Source: Lysinibacillus telephonicus (lineage in GTDB: Bacteria > Bacillota > Bacilli > Bacillales_A > Planococcaceae). Taken from it: 64,000 nt of DNA. The notes beneath the pieces are model-generated. The model did no database searches. It was not told where the DNA came from and saw nothing but the letters and a program-made list of their open reading frames with translations. The stretch covers positions 1 through 64,000 of the forward strand of contig NZ_RXNR01000010.1 of assembly GCF_003966145.1 (NCBI RefSeq). The letters are read 5' to 3'. Both the position numbers and the translations under genes were made by a program. The stretch's first letter is position 1; each line of letters starts with the position of its first letter. Below are positions 25,986 to 34,595 of the stretch, piece by piece.

Positions 25986-26747
25986 TTATTTTGAAGGTTG
26001 TGCAGGATGCTCTGAATAATACTTTCTTCCAATATACGTTTGGATGATCAATAACAGACCGCTGACTGACCAATAAAGTGGCAGGGCTGCCATCGATGAA
26101 AATGAAATAAATACAATCATAATTGGAGAAATATAAATCATTAACTTCATTTGAGCTTTTTGTGATTCTGGAACAGTCCATAAAGATACTTTCGCTTGGA
26201 TGAAATACACAATACCAGCTATAATCGTCATTAAAATATCAGGTGTACCTAAATTGAACCATAAAAATTCATGTGTCTTAACATCCCCAGAATATAAAAT
26301 TGCAAAGTATAGACCCATGATGATTGGCATTTGAATAATAATTGGTAAACAGCCCATATTTAAAGGATTAATGCCATTTTCACGGTACAATGTCATCATT
26401 TCCTGCTGAATTGCCATTTGCTCTTCTTTCGTACTAGCTGCTTTTAATCTTTGTTGAATCTCGTCCATTTTCGGTTTAACGACATCCATTTTTGATTTCA
26501 TTAACGACTGTTGACGATAATTCTTCAACATAAATGGCATTAAAATTAATCGAATTACTACTGTGATTGCGATAATTGCTAATCCATAGCTGCCGTTAAA
26601 TAAGTCATTTCCTAAAAAGTCTAGTAACCAATTCATCGGTTTAACAAATGTACTATAAAAGAATCCTTCTTGATTTTCAACCGCTTGACATCCAGTTAGA
26701 ACAAGCAACAACAAGCCAAGCATCGAAAATAGCTTCAGTTTTTTCAT
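25986..26747 (-). CDS. yidC: Membrane protein insertase YidC (SpoIIIJ/OxaA type)
   Basis: 253 residues with a lipoprotein signal (LVLTGC, Cys about 20) and five membrane segments. VVIRLILMPFMLKNYRQQ carries the conserved arginine of the hydrophilic groove; INPLNMGCLPIIIQMPI and ALPLYWSVSGLLLIIQTYIG are family motifs. It inserts membrane proteins with or without Sec. It is monocistronic, unlike the spoIIIJ-jag pair next to rpmH, so it is probably the second paralogue (YqjG-like). Confidence 0.93.
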   Translation of the reverse strand: MKKLKLFSMLGLLLLVLTGCQAVENQEGFFYSTFVKPMNWLLDFLGNDLFNGSYGLAIIAITVVIRLILMPFMLKNYRQQSLMKSKMDVVKPKMDEIQQRLKAASTKEEQMAIQQEMMTLYRENGINPLNMGCLPIIIQMPIIMGLYFAILYSGDVKTHEFLWFNLGTPDILMTIIAGIVYFIQAKVSLWTVPESQKAQMKLMIYISPIMIVFISFSSMAALPLYWSVSGLLLIIQTYIGRKYYSEHPAQPSK

Positions 26748-26856
26748 TTTTCCACCTACTATATTATTTAACTAAGTTGAAGTATACCTTAATAAGTTTG
26801 TTAATATCAAATTGCAGCGACCATTTTGATTACAGTTTAAAGCCATTTGAAGCGAA

Positions 26857-26887
26857 ATACAGTTGGCACATAGAATGCCAACTGTAT
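26857..26887 (-). terminator. Palindrome after the AraC-type gene
   Basis: ATACAGTTGGCA and its complement with a 7-nt loop. On the minus strand only a short T-run (ATTTCG) follows, so termination is likely but not certain. Confidence 0.55.
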
Positions 26888-26897
26888 CTAATTAATA

Positions 26898-27692
26898 TTA
26901 TACTTTTTCATACTCATCTTCAGAAATTTCAAATCGGTAAAATTCGTGATGTAATTCATCTCTAAAATGCTTTGGCGTAACACCAGTATACTTCTTAAAA
27001 ATTCTAGTAAAGTAACTTTGGTTGCAGAAATGGAATTGTTCTGAGATAGATGTAATGCTTTTATTCGTATGTCTTAAATAATATTGTGATTCTTCCACTC
27101 TTCTCACATTTAAATATTCAACTAAAGTTATTCCTACATGCTCTCTAAATATACGTGATAAATGGCTAGTGCTTATGTGGAATTTTTGAGCAATGCTCTC
27201 TACAGTTAAATCATTTTCTAGTTCATCGTTTATGTACATTATCACTTTATTTACTGTTTGATGTCTAAATGTCGGCTGCTTTCGGTCAGCAATAAAATAC
27301 ACATAAAAGTCAATTAAATCATCCGCAAATTGGAGAAACTCTGCATCCTTCATTTTGTTTTCAATCATATCTGCACAAGCTAAATTGAAAGCAAACGCTT
27401 TCTTAGAGGGTACTTGATTATCCAATAATTTTCGCGCGACAATTGAGGATAAAATAACAAAGTAATTTCGTACAACCTTTATCACTTGTTTACCGAAACG
27501 TATCGAAAGAATATCAATAATCTCGTGCAGGGATTTTTTCGCTTTTGCTGCCTCTAAGTGGAATATCTCAAATAACAGCTTTGATTCAATATTAAAAAAA
27601 TCCTCGACCCCGTTATATTGATTTATATTATCAATTTCTTGAAAGTATCTTTTAGAAATTGTTTCAGATATTGAATGTTGATGTAGCTGCAT
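26898..27692 (-). CDS. AraC-family transcriptional regulator
   Basis: 264 residues. The C-terminus (about 160-255) holds two helix-turn-helix motifs: LTVESIAQKFHISTSHLSRI and KSITSISEQFHFCNQSYFTR followed by KYTGVTPKHFR. The N-terminal 150 residues are helical, with no cupin-like sugar-binding fold that I can see; the ligand is unknown. It stands alone, far from any obvious target, though yidC lies downstream. Confidence 0.88.
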   Translation of the reverse strand: MQLHQHSISETISKRYFQEIDNINQYNGVEDFFNIESKLLFEIFHLEAAKAKKSLHEIIDILSIRFGKQVIKVVRNYFVILSSIVARKLLDNQVPSKKAFAFNLACADMIENKMKDAEFLQFADDLIDFYVYFIADRKQPTFRHQTVNKVIMYINDELENDLTVESIAQKFHISTSHLSRIFREHVGITLVEYLNVRRVEESQYYLRHTNKSITSISEQFHFCNQSYFTRIFKKYTGVTPKHFRDELHHEFYRFEISEDEYEKV

Positions 27693-28215
27693 AGATTACC
27701 CCATCTTTCTTCAGAATGCAATTCGCATAATTAATTTCAATTACAATAATTAACATCTACTACACTAATATAACCTAAAATAAAATTCGAATATAGCTTT
27801 TATTTATATTTTAGAGATGAAATACATGTCATATTGAGTATATTATGCTAAAAAATTAATTTAAAATTTATAAATAAATGAGAATAAAGCATTAATCATT
27901 GTTAACTAATGTGAATATTACCATAATTTCATTTTTTTTCAACTTGATTTTATGTTGAAAATACAAGGGATAATAAGCAACATAAACACTATGAAAAATA
28001 TAATTATTATATTAGTACACAAATTATTTCGGTAATATAAGGTATACTATGATTAGCGTTCATCTGAAAAAGTGACAAAATTAAGGAGATTTTTTTCTTA
28101 CTAGCTGAAAATTCCTTATTTATTCAATAATCTTCTCTATTTTATTTGTTTTAATATGTAGTAAAATATATGATATATATAATATAAAAATGTATACAAA
28201 ATGAGGTGAATTAAA
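27693..28215. other. A+T-rich intergenic region between divergent regulators
   Basis: About 520 bases separating the AraC-type and LytTR genes. Contains a short CAACTTG..ATGTTG repeat near 27939-27956 and TATACT near 28046 that could be a -10 for the LytTR gene. No ORF with a ribosome binding site seen. Confidence 0.4.
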
Positions 28216-28866
28216 GTGGATCCAAAACAAATTGAAGAAATTATGGATATAATAAAAGATTTCTTCCCAGAAAATACATCTATTGCTATTTCCGATAAAG
28301 AAGAATATTTGTATTATCAACCAAGCAAAAAAGTAGATTTAAAAATTAAACCTGGAGACCCAGTAAAAGAAGGATCTGCAGCTTATAAAGCCCTTACATA
28401 CGGCCAAAAAATTAGTTCATATATAGAGCCTGATGTATTCGGTGTCCCTTATTATGGAATGAGTATTCCCTTAATCGAAGAAGGCGAAACTAAGGGAGCA
28501 ATCACAGCTATCTTCCCTCAAAAACCATCACCATTTTTAACTAATTACATCACAATTAAAATTGATGATTGCTGGTATCCAATTAAACATAATCAAGTTA
28601 TTTATCTTGAAACACAGCTTCGTAAAACATTTGTTAAAACCATGCACCGAGAAGGCTATCACCGTTTAAATCTTAGCGATTTAGAACTATTCTTAGCATC
28701 AGATTCATTTATCCGTTGTCATCGCTCATATATTGTGAACATTGACTTTATCGATGAAATTCAACCTGATTCACATTCGACATTCCTTTTAATTATGAAA
28801 GATGGAACAAGGATCCCTGTCAGCCAAAGATATGCAAGCTATTTCCGACGTTCGCTAGGATTTTAA
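28216..28866 (+). CDS. LytTR-domain transcriptional regulator with sensory N-terminus
   Basis: 216 residues, GTG start with GAGGTG upstream. Residues 1-105 look like a small sensor fold (NTSIAISDKEEYLYYQPSKK, FGVPYYGMSIPLIEEGETKG) rather than a receiver: no phospho-aspartate pattern is seen. Residues 110-216 are a LytTR DNA-binding domain (IKHNQVIYLETQLRKTFVK, SFIRCHRSYIVNIDFIDEI, RIPVSQRYASYFRR). It sits just before the CoA-transferase gene with a terminator between, so it probably controls that gene. A one-component sensor of a small metabolite is the inference. Confidence 0.85.
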   Translation: MDPKQIEEIMDIIKDFFPENTSIAISDKEEYLYYQPSKKVDLKIKPGDPVKEGSAAYKALTYGQKISSYIEPDVFGVPYYGMSIPLIEEGETKGAITAIFPQKPSPFLTNYITIKIDDCWYPIKHNQVIYLETQLRKTFVKTMHREGYHRLNLSDLELFLASDSFIRCHRSYIVNIDFIDEIQPDSHSTFLLIMKDGTRIPVSQRYASYFRRSLGF

Positions 28867-28888
28867 ATTCAATTTAACTTTTCATTAT

Positions 28889-28931
28889 AAGACGACCTTT
28901 GTACTATTTGCAAAGGTCGTCTTGTATTTTT
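28889..28931 (+). terminator. Terminator of the LytTR gene
   Basis: AAGACGACCTTTG and its complement with a 9-nt loop, followed by GTATTTTTAT. Confidence 0.8.
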
Positions 28932-29169
28932 ATGCATGGAAATCTTGTGGTTTTATCTTTGTTATCAATCGCATTTTATCGAATATTACATTTTTTTCTC
29001 GAAAAATACTTTTTTAAGCACTTTCATGCATTTCATGAAGATTTTGTGACAATTTGGTGTTATTATTATTTATGCACATTGAGTATTAGCTCACATGAAT
29101 GTACAGAAAATTCTACATAATTTTCTCTTTATTTATTTTGACCATCCAAATTTAGGGGGAGGATTTTTA
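28932..29169 (+). promoter_or_regulatory. Control region of the CoA-transferase gene
   Basis: Contains an imperfect direct repeat TCGAATATTAC (28979) and TCGAAAAATAC (28999) spaced 20 bp apart, close to the two-site spacing used by LytTR proteins (9-bp boxes, 12-13 bp gap). A second small repeat, TTTCATGCA/TTTCATGAA, follows at about 29022-29039. TATTAT at about 29061-29069 could be a -10. Regulation by the neighbouring LytTR protein is inferred. Confidence 0.4.
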
Positions 29170-30690
29170 ATGGATCCAAGAGTTGAGAAACGTTTAGGAT
29201 TAAAACAATTAACAAATAAAGTTGTATCTGCTGAAGAAGCTGCAAAACTTATTACTGATGGCGATGTAGTTGCAATGAGTGGTTTTACACGTGCTGGAGA
29301 TGCAAAAGTTGTACCAATGGCATTAGTAGAACGTGCTAAAAACGAAAAATTCAAAATTGACATTTACACTGGTGCATCACTAGGTCCAGAAGTAGATAAG
29401 TATTTAGCTGAAGAAGGGGTTATTCGTAAACGAGGACCTTTCATTGCAGACCCAGGCATTCGTAACAAAATTAACTCTGGTGATGTTTTATATGTAGATG
29501 CTCACCTATCTCATAATGCTGAATTAGTTCGCCAAGGTATTATTGGCCCTATTAAATATTTAATTGTGGAAGCTGCTGCGATTACTGAAGATGGATTAAT
29601 TATTCCTACAACTTCTGTAGGTAACTCACCAGTTTTTGCTGAGTACGCGGAAAATATTATTGTTGAATTAAATATCTCTCACCCAGAGAGCCTTATCGGA
29701 ATTCACGATATTTATGTTCCTGCACCACAAGGACAACGTGAACCAATTCCAATGACAGATGCTAAAAAACGCATTGGTGAAATTGGTATTAAAGTAGATC
29801 CTGCGAAAATTAAAGCAATTGTTATTTCTGAAGAGCCAGATGCTCCTTCATTAATCGTACCACCAGACGAAGAGACTCAAACAATGGCTAACATTTTACT
29901 TGATTTCTTCCGTTCTGAAATTAAAGCTGGTCGTTTAACAAATAAATTAATGCCATTACAATCTGGTGTTGGTTCTGTAGCAAACGCAGTATTAGATGGC
30001 TTTGCAGACTCTGAATTCGAAGATTTAGTAGTAGCATCTGAAGTGCTTCAAGATGCAGTATTTAACTTAATCGATGCTGGTAAAGTAAGCTTTGCAGCTG
30101 CAACATCTATTACAATTTCTGAAGAATTACAGAAAAAAGTCTACGGCAACCTTGAAAAATATGCTGATAAATTAGTTTTACGTCCACAAGAGATTTCAAA
30201 CCACCCAGAAGTAATCCGTCGTCTCGGTTTAATTTCTATCAACACTGCACTAGAGTTAGATATTTACGGAAACGTAAACTCTACACATGTTAGCGGTACA
30301 AAAATGATGAACGGTATCGGTGGTTCTGGAGACTTTGCTCGTAACGCTCGTCTAGGAATTTTCGTAACAAAATCTTATGCAAAAGGTGGAGCAATTTCAT
30401 CTATCGTTCCAATGGTATCTCACGTAGACCATACAGAGCATGACGTTGACGTAATCGTAACTGAACAAGGTATTGCTGACTTACGTGGACTAGCTCCAAA
30501 AGAACGTGCAGCATTAATTATTGAAAACTGTGCACACCCTGATTTCAAAGAACAATTATGGGATTACTACAACCGTGCTGTAGAAGCTACTGGTAATGCA
30601 CAAACTCCTCATATCTTAGAGGAAGCACTTTCTTGGCATGTAAACCTTGCTAAAAATAAAACAATGAAAAAAGAAACTTCAAACGTTTAA
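29170..30690 (+). CDS. Succinyl-CoA:acetate CoA-transferase / acetyl-CoA hydrolase family
   Basis: 506 residues from the ATG at 29170, which has GGGGGAGG seven bases upstream; the frame is open 75 bases further. Family I CoA-transferase: GDVVAMSGFTRAGDAK near the N-terminus, LMPLQSGVGSVANAVL, then VASEVLQDAVFNLIDAG with the likely catalytic glutamate, and VIVTEQGIADLRGLAPKERA. Codon use is clean and the ribosome binding site strong, suggesting high expression. It moves CoA between acetate and succinate or a similar acid. Confidence 0.9.
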   Translation: MDPRVEKRLGLKQLTNKVVSAEEAAKLITDGDVVAMSGFTRAGDAKVVPMALVERAKNEKFKIDIYTGASLGPEVDKYLAEEGVIRKRGPFIADPGIRNKINSGDVLYVDAHLSHNAELVRQGIIGPIKYLIVEAAAITEDGLIIPTTSVGNSPVFAEYAENIIVELNISHPESLIGIHDIYVPAPQGQREPIPMTDAKKRIGEIGIKVDPAKIKAIVISEEPDAPSLIVPPDEETQTMANILLDFFRSEIKAGRLTNKLMPLQSGVGSVANAVLDGFADSEFEDLVVASEVLQDAVFNLIDAGKVSFAAATSITISEELQKKVYGNLEKYADKLVLRPQEISNHPEVIRRLGLISINTALELDIYGNVNSTHVSGTKMMNGIGGSGDFARNARLGIFVTKSYAKGGAISSIVPMVSHVDHTEHDVDVIVTEQGIADLRGLAPKERAALIIENCAHPDFKEQLWDYYNRAVEATGNAQTPHILEEALSWHVNLAKNKTMKKETSNV

Positions 30691-30697
30691 TAAAAAT

Positions 30698-30738
30698 AAG
30701 GAGCTGTTCAGAAATATTCTGAACAGCTCCTCTTTTAT
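30698..30738 (+). terminator. Terminator of the CoA-transferase gene
   Basis: AGGAGCTGTTCAGAA / TTCTGAACAGCTCCT with a short loop, then CTTTTATTATT. Confidence 0.85.
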
Positions 30739-30803
30739 TATTTATTGGTCGAACTACCATATTATCGATGTCCATTACGTTACCTTTTTGGACATTTTAA
30801 ACT

Positions 30804-31115
30804 CTAATGTACTTGGTGTTGGTTGCTTTCATTATAATAAGCTAATGCCGTTTGTCCTCCACCTTCTCCGATGAAGTTATTTTCACGAATTTTAGTACTT
30901 GTTGACCCTGCGCCTGTTTCGGCGATTTCCTTCAAAGAATTGTATTTCATTCCGGAATTTTGTTGCTGCTGAGATCCTAAAAACGAACTTGCTTTCATCT
31001 GCATATTTTTAAATAGCTTCATCACTTGATCACGGTTCCTTTTCTTACTTAAAAATGAAGCAGCTCCTGCAACTAATGCTGTTGCCACTACACCTTTCCC
31101 TTTCAATTTGGCCAT
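30804..31115 (-). CDS. Small basic YtxH-like or stress-type protein
   Basis: 103 residues from the ATG at 31115 (GGAGGGATT upstream; the frame is open to 31172). The start MAKLKGKGVVATALVAGAAS has a glycine/alanine-rich hydrophobic stretch, followed by basic KKRNRDQVMKLFKNMQMK and a Gln/Ser/Gly-rich tail. It resembles small YtxH-like stress proteins but the family is not certain. A sigma-B-like promoter lies upstream. Confidence 0.7.
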   Translation of the reverse strand: MAKLKGKGVVATALVAGAASFLSKKRNRDQVMKLFKNMQMKASSFLGSQQQQNSGMKYNSLKEIAETGAGSTSTKIRENNFIGEGGGQTALAYYNESNQHQVH

Positions 31116-31149
31116 ACATAATCCCTCCAAAATGTTTGTATGCATTATT

Positions 31150-31174
31150 TTGCCCTTAATAATGATTTTCAAAC
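31150..31174 (-). promoter_or_regulatory. Candidate sigma-B promoter of the small basic protein
   Basis: Minus strand: GTTTGA (31169-31174), 13-bp spacer, GGGCAA (31150-31155). Each hexamer has one mismatch to GTTTAA / GGGWAW. About 35 bases before the start codon. Confidence 0.45.
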
Positions 31175-31455
31175 TTATTTCATGAAAGAATGAACCTTTT
31201 AAAATATGGCAACTATAATGAATTTAGACACAAAATCAAAAATTTTTACATAATATTGCTTTTTGTTCTTTATTGTCTAATTTTTTATCAAAAAATTATT
31301 ATTATATTATGAATACTTTAGTTAATAGATGAATAACCTTATATTACTGTTCTATTTTACACTCTATGAATGGCAACAATTAAATAAATCTATGTACCTG
31401 CATTAACAGAAGTAAGAGTTAAACATTATAGCGATAAAAGGAGAGGAAGAATTGT
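31175..31455. other. Intergenic stretch before a small membrane peptide
   Basis: A+T-rich; TATATTATG near 31304-31312 may be part of a plus-strand promoter. Nothing else identified. Confidence 0.3.
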
Positions 31456-31560
31456 ATGAATAATTATGATTTCACTTATGATTGGAAAGAAGTTACCTCA
31501 ATAGCCGTCGCATCAATCATTCTAACTACACTTATTTATGTTTTTTCTAATCTTTATTAA
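31456..31560 (+). CDS. Small membrane peptide of 34 residues
   Basis: ATG with AAAGGAGAGG about 10 bases upstream. The product begins MNNYDFTYDWKEVT, followed by one hydrophobic segment SIAVASIILTTLIYVF and ends SNLY. A polar aromatic head and single membrane helix are typical of small membrane proteins of Bacilli, but I cannot assign a family. A strong terminator follows at 31648. Confidence 0.6.
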   Translation: MNNYDFTYDWKEVTSIAVASIILTTLIYVFSNLY

Positions 31561-31647
31561 AGACACCCTCAGCAGTAGATTCTGGTAAAATGCCACCATA
31601 TTGATTACTCAACATAAGCAAATTATAATTTTTTACTTAATACAAAA

Positions 31648-31692
31648 GGCAATCAAATTGTTCTAGATAACAATTTGATTGCCTATTTTTTA
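31648..31692. terminator. Bidirectional terminator
   Basis: AGGCAATCAAATTGTT and its exact complement with a 6-nt loop, then ATTTTTTAT. Serves the small membrane peptide and the facing acetyltransferase gene (which it overlaps by a few bases). Confidence 0.85.
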
Positions 31693-31971
31693 TGCTTTTA
31701 CATCATCGTACGCATCGCTTTTTTCAAACGCTGATACAACGTAAGAACATATTCCATTCATTTTATATTGATTTTCTCTAGCATAGTCAGCAGCTCTATC
31801 TAACAGCTTTTTTGCTACCCCTTGTCCGCGCAATGCATCAGAAACGTAAGTATGAGTCATGTCCATAACACGATCATGCTGAGTCCACTCAATTTCCGCT
31901 AATTTTTCCCCGTCTTTCTCATATTCGAAAGCAAAATGATTTGGACTTCTCTCCGATAATTTAAACTCCAT
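31690..31971 (-). CDS. GNAT-type N-acetyltransferase (YjdJ-like)
   Basis: 93 residues from the ATG at 31971, with GGGAGG seven bases upstream. LAEIEWTQHDRVMDMTHTYV, then the acetyl-CoA loop RGQGVAKKLLDRAADYAREN and a C-terminal CSYVVSAFEK: the short, stand-alone GNAT domain (about 90 residues) also seen in YjdJ. Substrate unknown. Confidence 0.87.
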   Translation of the reverse strand: MEFKLSERSPNHFAFEYEKDGEKLAEIEWTQHDRVMDMTHTYVSDALRGQGVAKKLLDRAADYARENQYKMNGICSYVVSAFEKSDAYDDVKA

Positions 31972-32058
31972 TTTCATCCCTCCCATTTCCTACTAATATA
32001 ACATATCTTAATTTTTATTTTAATTCATTTGCTTTTTTCTACATCGCCATATGCAGCA

Positions 32059-32973
32059 TTATTTGAACCAAGATGAAATGGTATCAATTAATTTATTGAA
32101 GAAATCTTTCACACTACTCCAAAATCCTTCATCTTGAAGAATGTCGCCAAATTTCTCTTCAAATTTAGTTGTTAAATCGGATAACTGATCGGATAGCTTC
32201 GAAAAGTCGATATCCAACTGGCTTATACGATTCATTAAATCAACAAGTAATTGACGGTCTTGTTCACTTAACTCAATGTTTAACTTTGATAATTGATCTT
32301 GTACAATCTGTTCTACTTCTTCTTTTGTAGCAGGATTTAGTTCTGCAATTTGCTGCTTAATACCTGTTAATAATTCAGCAATTTGTTCATCAGTAACATT
32401 TGCATTTTCAGCAATTTGTGTAGCTACAGATAATTCATCATTCGCTACATCTGTTCTCTCAATATCTAATGTTTCCCCAGTTTTCACTTCATATGCTTTA
32501 TAAATCCCTACAAGCGCTGAATGGCCAGTTACAGGCTTTGGAGCCGCGATTTCAACGCTTGCATCTTCAATACCTGCCGTAAGCATTGCATTTGCATACA
32601 TCTCTGATGTAACCTCTGTAATATTTTCAGGTGTTACAATGCTAATAACTAGTCCCGATCCCTCTTCTTCACGAGTAATTTTTGCTGAAGAGTACATACG
32701 TGAACTAGAATTACTATTTTTTATATACTTAACTAAATCTTCACCAGTTACTGTAATTTCATCAACTTCAGGTTCTTTTTCTAATTGCAAGGCATCTTTA
32801 ACAGTCTCTTTTTCTTCTTCAGAAAGATTTCCACCATAAACAACAATCGGCACTCCTAATTTTTCGTTTATTGCTTTAACACTGCCTTCTGCTGCTAAAG
32901 CATTCATTGGAAGAAGCAATAAAAAAACTACACTTAATAAAGATATAAACATTGAAAACCCTTTACGTTTCAT
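32059..32973 (-). CDS. Secreted DUF1002 protein (YpuA-like)
   Basis: 304 residues from the ATG at 32973 (AAAGGAGAG upstream). A signal peptide with a long hydrophobic core ends at about ALAAEG (residue 29). The DUF1002 part (LGVPIVVYGGNLSEEEKETV, YSSAKITREEEGSGLVISIV, ALVGIYKAYEVKTGE) is followed by a coiled-coil-prone region and a C-terminal FWSSVKDFFNKLIDTISSWF amphipathic helix. Function unknown; likely outside the membrane. Confidence 0.86.
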   Translation of the reverse strand: MKRKGFSMFISLLSVVFLLLLPMNALAAEGSVKAINEKLGVPIVVYGGNLSEEEKETVKDALQLEKEPEVDEITVTGEDLVKYIKNSNSSSRMYSSAKITREEEGSGLVISIVTPENITEVTSEMYANAMLTAGIEDASVEIAAPKPVTGHSALVGIYKAYEVKTGETLDIERTDVANDELSVATQIAENANVTDEQIAELLTGIKQQIAELNPATKEEVEQIVQDQLSKLNIELSEQDRQLLVDLMNRISQLDIDFSKLSDQLSDLTTKFEEKFGDILQDEGFWSSVKDFFNKLIDTISSWFK

Positions 32974-33107
32974 TGTTATCTCTCCTTTCAAAACAAATCC
33001 TCAAATTTTATGATTTGTTCATTCAATTAATACGTAAAAAAAAGCAAAAGGTTCCAAAACAAGTTGCACAAAGATTGAGCCCCAAGAAAATAATATAGCG
33101 AAAAATT

Positions 33108-33139
33108 AAGCTGTGACAATCAAAATAGTCACAGCTTTA
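33108..33139 (-). terminator. Terminator of cvfB
   Basis: AAGCTGTGAC / GTCACAGCTT, 10-nt loop, then AATTTTTCG on the minus strand. Confidence 0.75.
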
Positions 33140-33152
33140 CTCAACCTAAGTA

Positions 33153-34007
33153 CTATAAAATTTCAGTCCATCCATCTTGTTGCTTTACTTTACCATTTCT
33201 CATCAATGTACCTAGGGCACGTTTAAATGCACCTTTACTCATATGGAACATTTCTGAAATTTCTTCAGGCGTTGATTTATCACCGAATGGCATTTTTCCC
33301 CCAACGCTTTGTAAATAGTCGTATATTTGTTCAGCATCTTTCCCTAAACGTTCGTGCTTACGGGGAAGCATCGAGCCATTTAAAGATCCATCTTCCTTCA
33401 CTGCAATAACTCGAACGTCTACTTCTTGACCAAGTCTAGGCTCTTGCTCCATTTCAGTATTATGGACAAAAATTCGATAAGGAGTTTCTGTACCTAGCAA
33501 GAAAGAGCCTACTGGCAATAAACGGTAAGGTCGCGCTTTTATGTTTTTATTATGCATATCTTCAAGAGCACCCTCGTAAAGTTCATTTACCTTTTCTTCT
33601 GTTACTAAACGGCCAAATAAATCTCCATTACGGTCAGTACGAAGCGTCATATATAAGTGGTCTCCTACTTGGGGCCATAATTCCCTTAAAGGTGGTAAAT
33701 CTTCTTCTTTTACCAATACCTCTCTTGAAGAACCAATATCAACGAATGTGCCCTCTTTTGTCACCTTTATAACCCGCGCCCAGCCATATTCACCTTGTAA
33801 TATTTGTGGTATTGCTGTTGTCGCCTGCAAATTTCCACGTCGATCTGCATAAAGGAAAACTTTTATACGATCACCGATAGTAAGAGGTTGTTGTACCTCA
33901 GAGCTATTCAAAGGAATTTCCAATACACCGTTTGTCAATATCCATTTTGAAACTTGCTCTTCAAGTACTGTTAACTCATGAACTTCACCTGATTTTAATT
34001 CGCTCAA
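33153..34007 (-). CDS. cvfB: S1-domain RNA-binding protein CvfB (YitL)
   Basis: 284 residues, TTG start with AAAGGAAAGA upstream. Three S1-like parts in the N-terminal two thirds (GEVHELTVLEEQVSKWILTN; GWARVIKVTKEGTFVDIGSS; VDVRVIAVKEDGSLNGSMLP) and a C-terminal winged helix (TPEEISEMFHMSKGAFKRAL). CvfB homologues bind RNA and affect virulence genes in Staphylococcus. It is downstream of mntR, with only 38 bases between, so the two may share a transcript. Confidence 0.92.
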   Translation of the reverse strand: MSELKSGEVHELTVLEEQVSKWILTNGVLEIPLNSSEVQQPLTIGDRIKVFLYADRRGNLQATTAIPQILQGEYGWARVIKVTKEGTFVDIGSSREVLVKEEDLPPLRELWPQVGDHLYMTLRTDRNGDLFGRLVTEEKVNELYEGALEDMHNKNIKARPYRLLPVGSFLLGTETPYRIFVHNTEMEQEPRLGQEVDVRVIAVKEDGSLNGSMLPRKHERLGKDAEQIYDYLQSVGGKMPFGDKSTPEEISEMFHMSKGAFKRALGTLMRNGKVKQQDGWTEIL

Positions 34008-34045
34008 TTTCGTCTTTCCTTTCAGCTTACTAATTTTTCATTGTG

Positions 34046-34456
34046 TTATTGTTCTTTCATTTCTTCGAGTTTTTTTACTAAGTGCTCATTTTCTTCTAAA
34101 AGTTGCACTAAATCTGCAATTCGATCAATTGAATTCCAGCTTAAGTGGTGCTCAATACCTTCAACATCCTCGTAAATTCGTCCTTCATCTACGCCGATTA
34201 GACGTAAAAATTGTTCTAGCAATTCATGTCTTTTCACTAGACGTTTTCCTAGCTTTTCACCTTTTGATGTTAGTGTTAGCCCTCTATATTTTTCATATAC
34301 TAAATATCCGTCTTTATCTAATTTTTGAACCATTTTTGTTACGGAGGAAGGAAGAACAGATAATGCTTCAGCTATGTCAGACACCCTCGCATATCCTTTA
34401 TTTTCAATTAACAAATAAATTTGCTCGATATGATCCTCCATACTAGGTGTTGGCAT
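34046..34456 (-). CDS. mntR: Manganese-responsive repressor MntR
   Basis: 136 residues from ATG at 34456 (GAGGAG seven bases upstream; a GTG at 34471 lies in that site). Near-identical to B. subtilis MntR through the winged helix ([40 protein letters not shown]) and the metal-binding helix ([18 protein letters not shown]). It represses manganese uptake genes when Mn(II) is high. No manganese transporter of NRAMP type lies nearby. Confidence 0.95.
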   Translation of the reverse strand: MPTPSMEDHIEQIYLLIENKGYARVSDIAEALSVLPSSVTKMVQKLDKDGYLVYEKYRGLTLTSKGEKLGKRLVKRHELLEQFLRLIGVDEGRIYEDVEGIEHHLSWNSIDRIADLVQLLEENEHLVKKLEEMKEQ

Positions 34457-34557
34457 AACAAGTCTCCTCACATTTAAAATATCAGTTTAATTTTACTACA
34501 TCCTCTATGAAAAGGTAACTTAAAACAATAAACAAATAGGTATGTATTAAAGTCAAA

Positions 34558-34595
34558 ATGCCCAACAAGTCAATTAGACAAGTTGGACATCTTTT
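34558..34595 (-). terminator. Terminator overlapping the end of the ComFB-type gene
   Basis: ATGTCCAAC / GTTGGGCAT stem with an inner mismatch and a GTC/GAC extension; it overlaps the TGA stop at 34570. The U-tract is weak (ATTTTGACTTT). Confidence 0.5.

Noticed and set aside
26086-26181. Short minus-strand frame overlapping yidC
   Set aside because: Alternative frame of a well-supported gene, without its own start signal.
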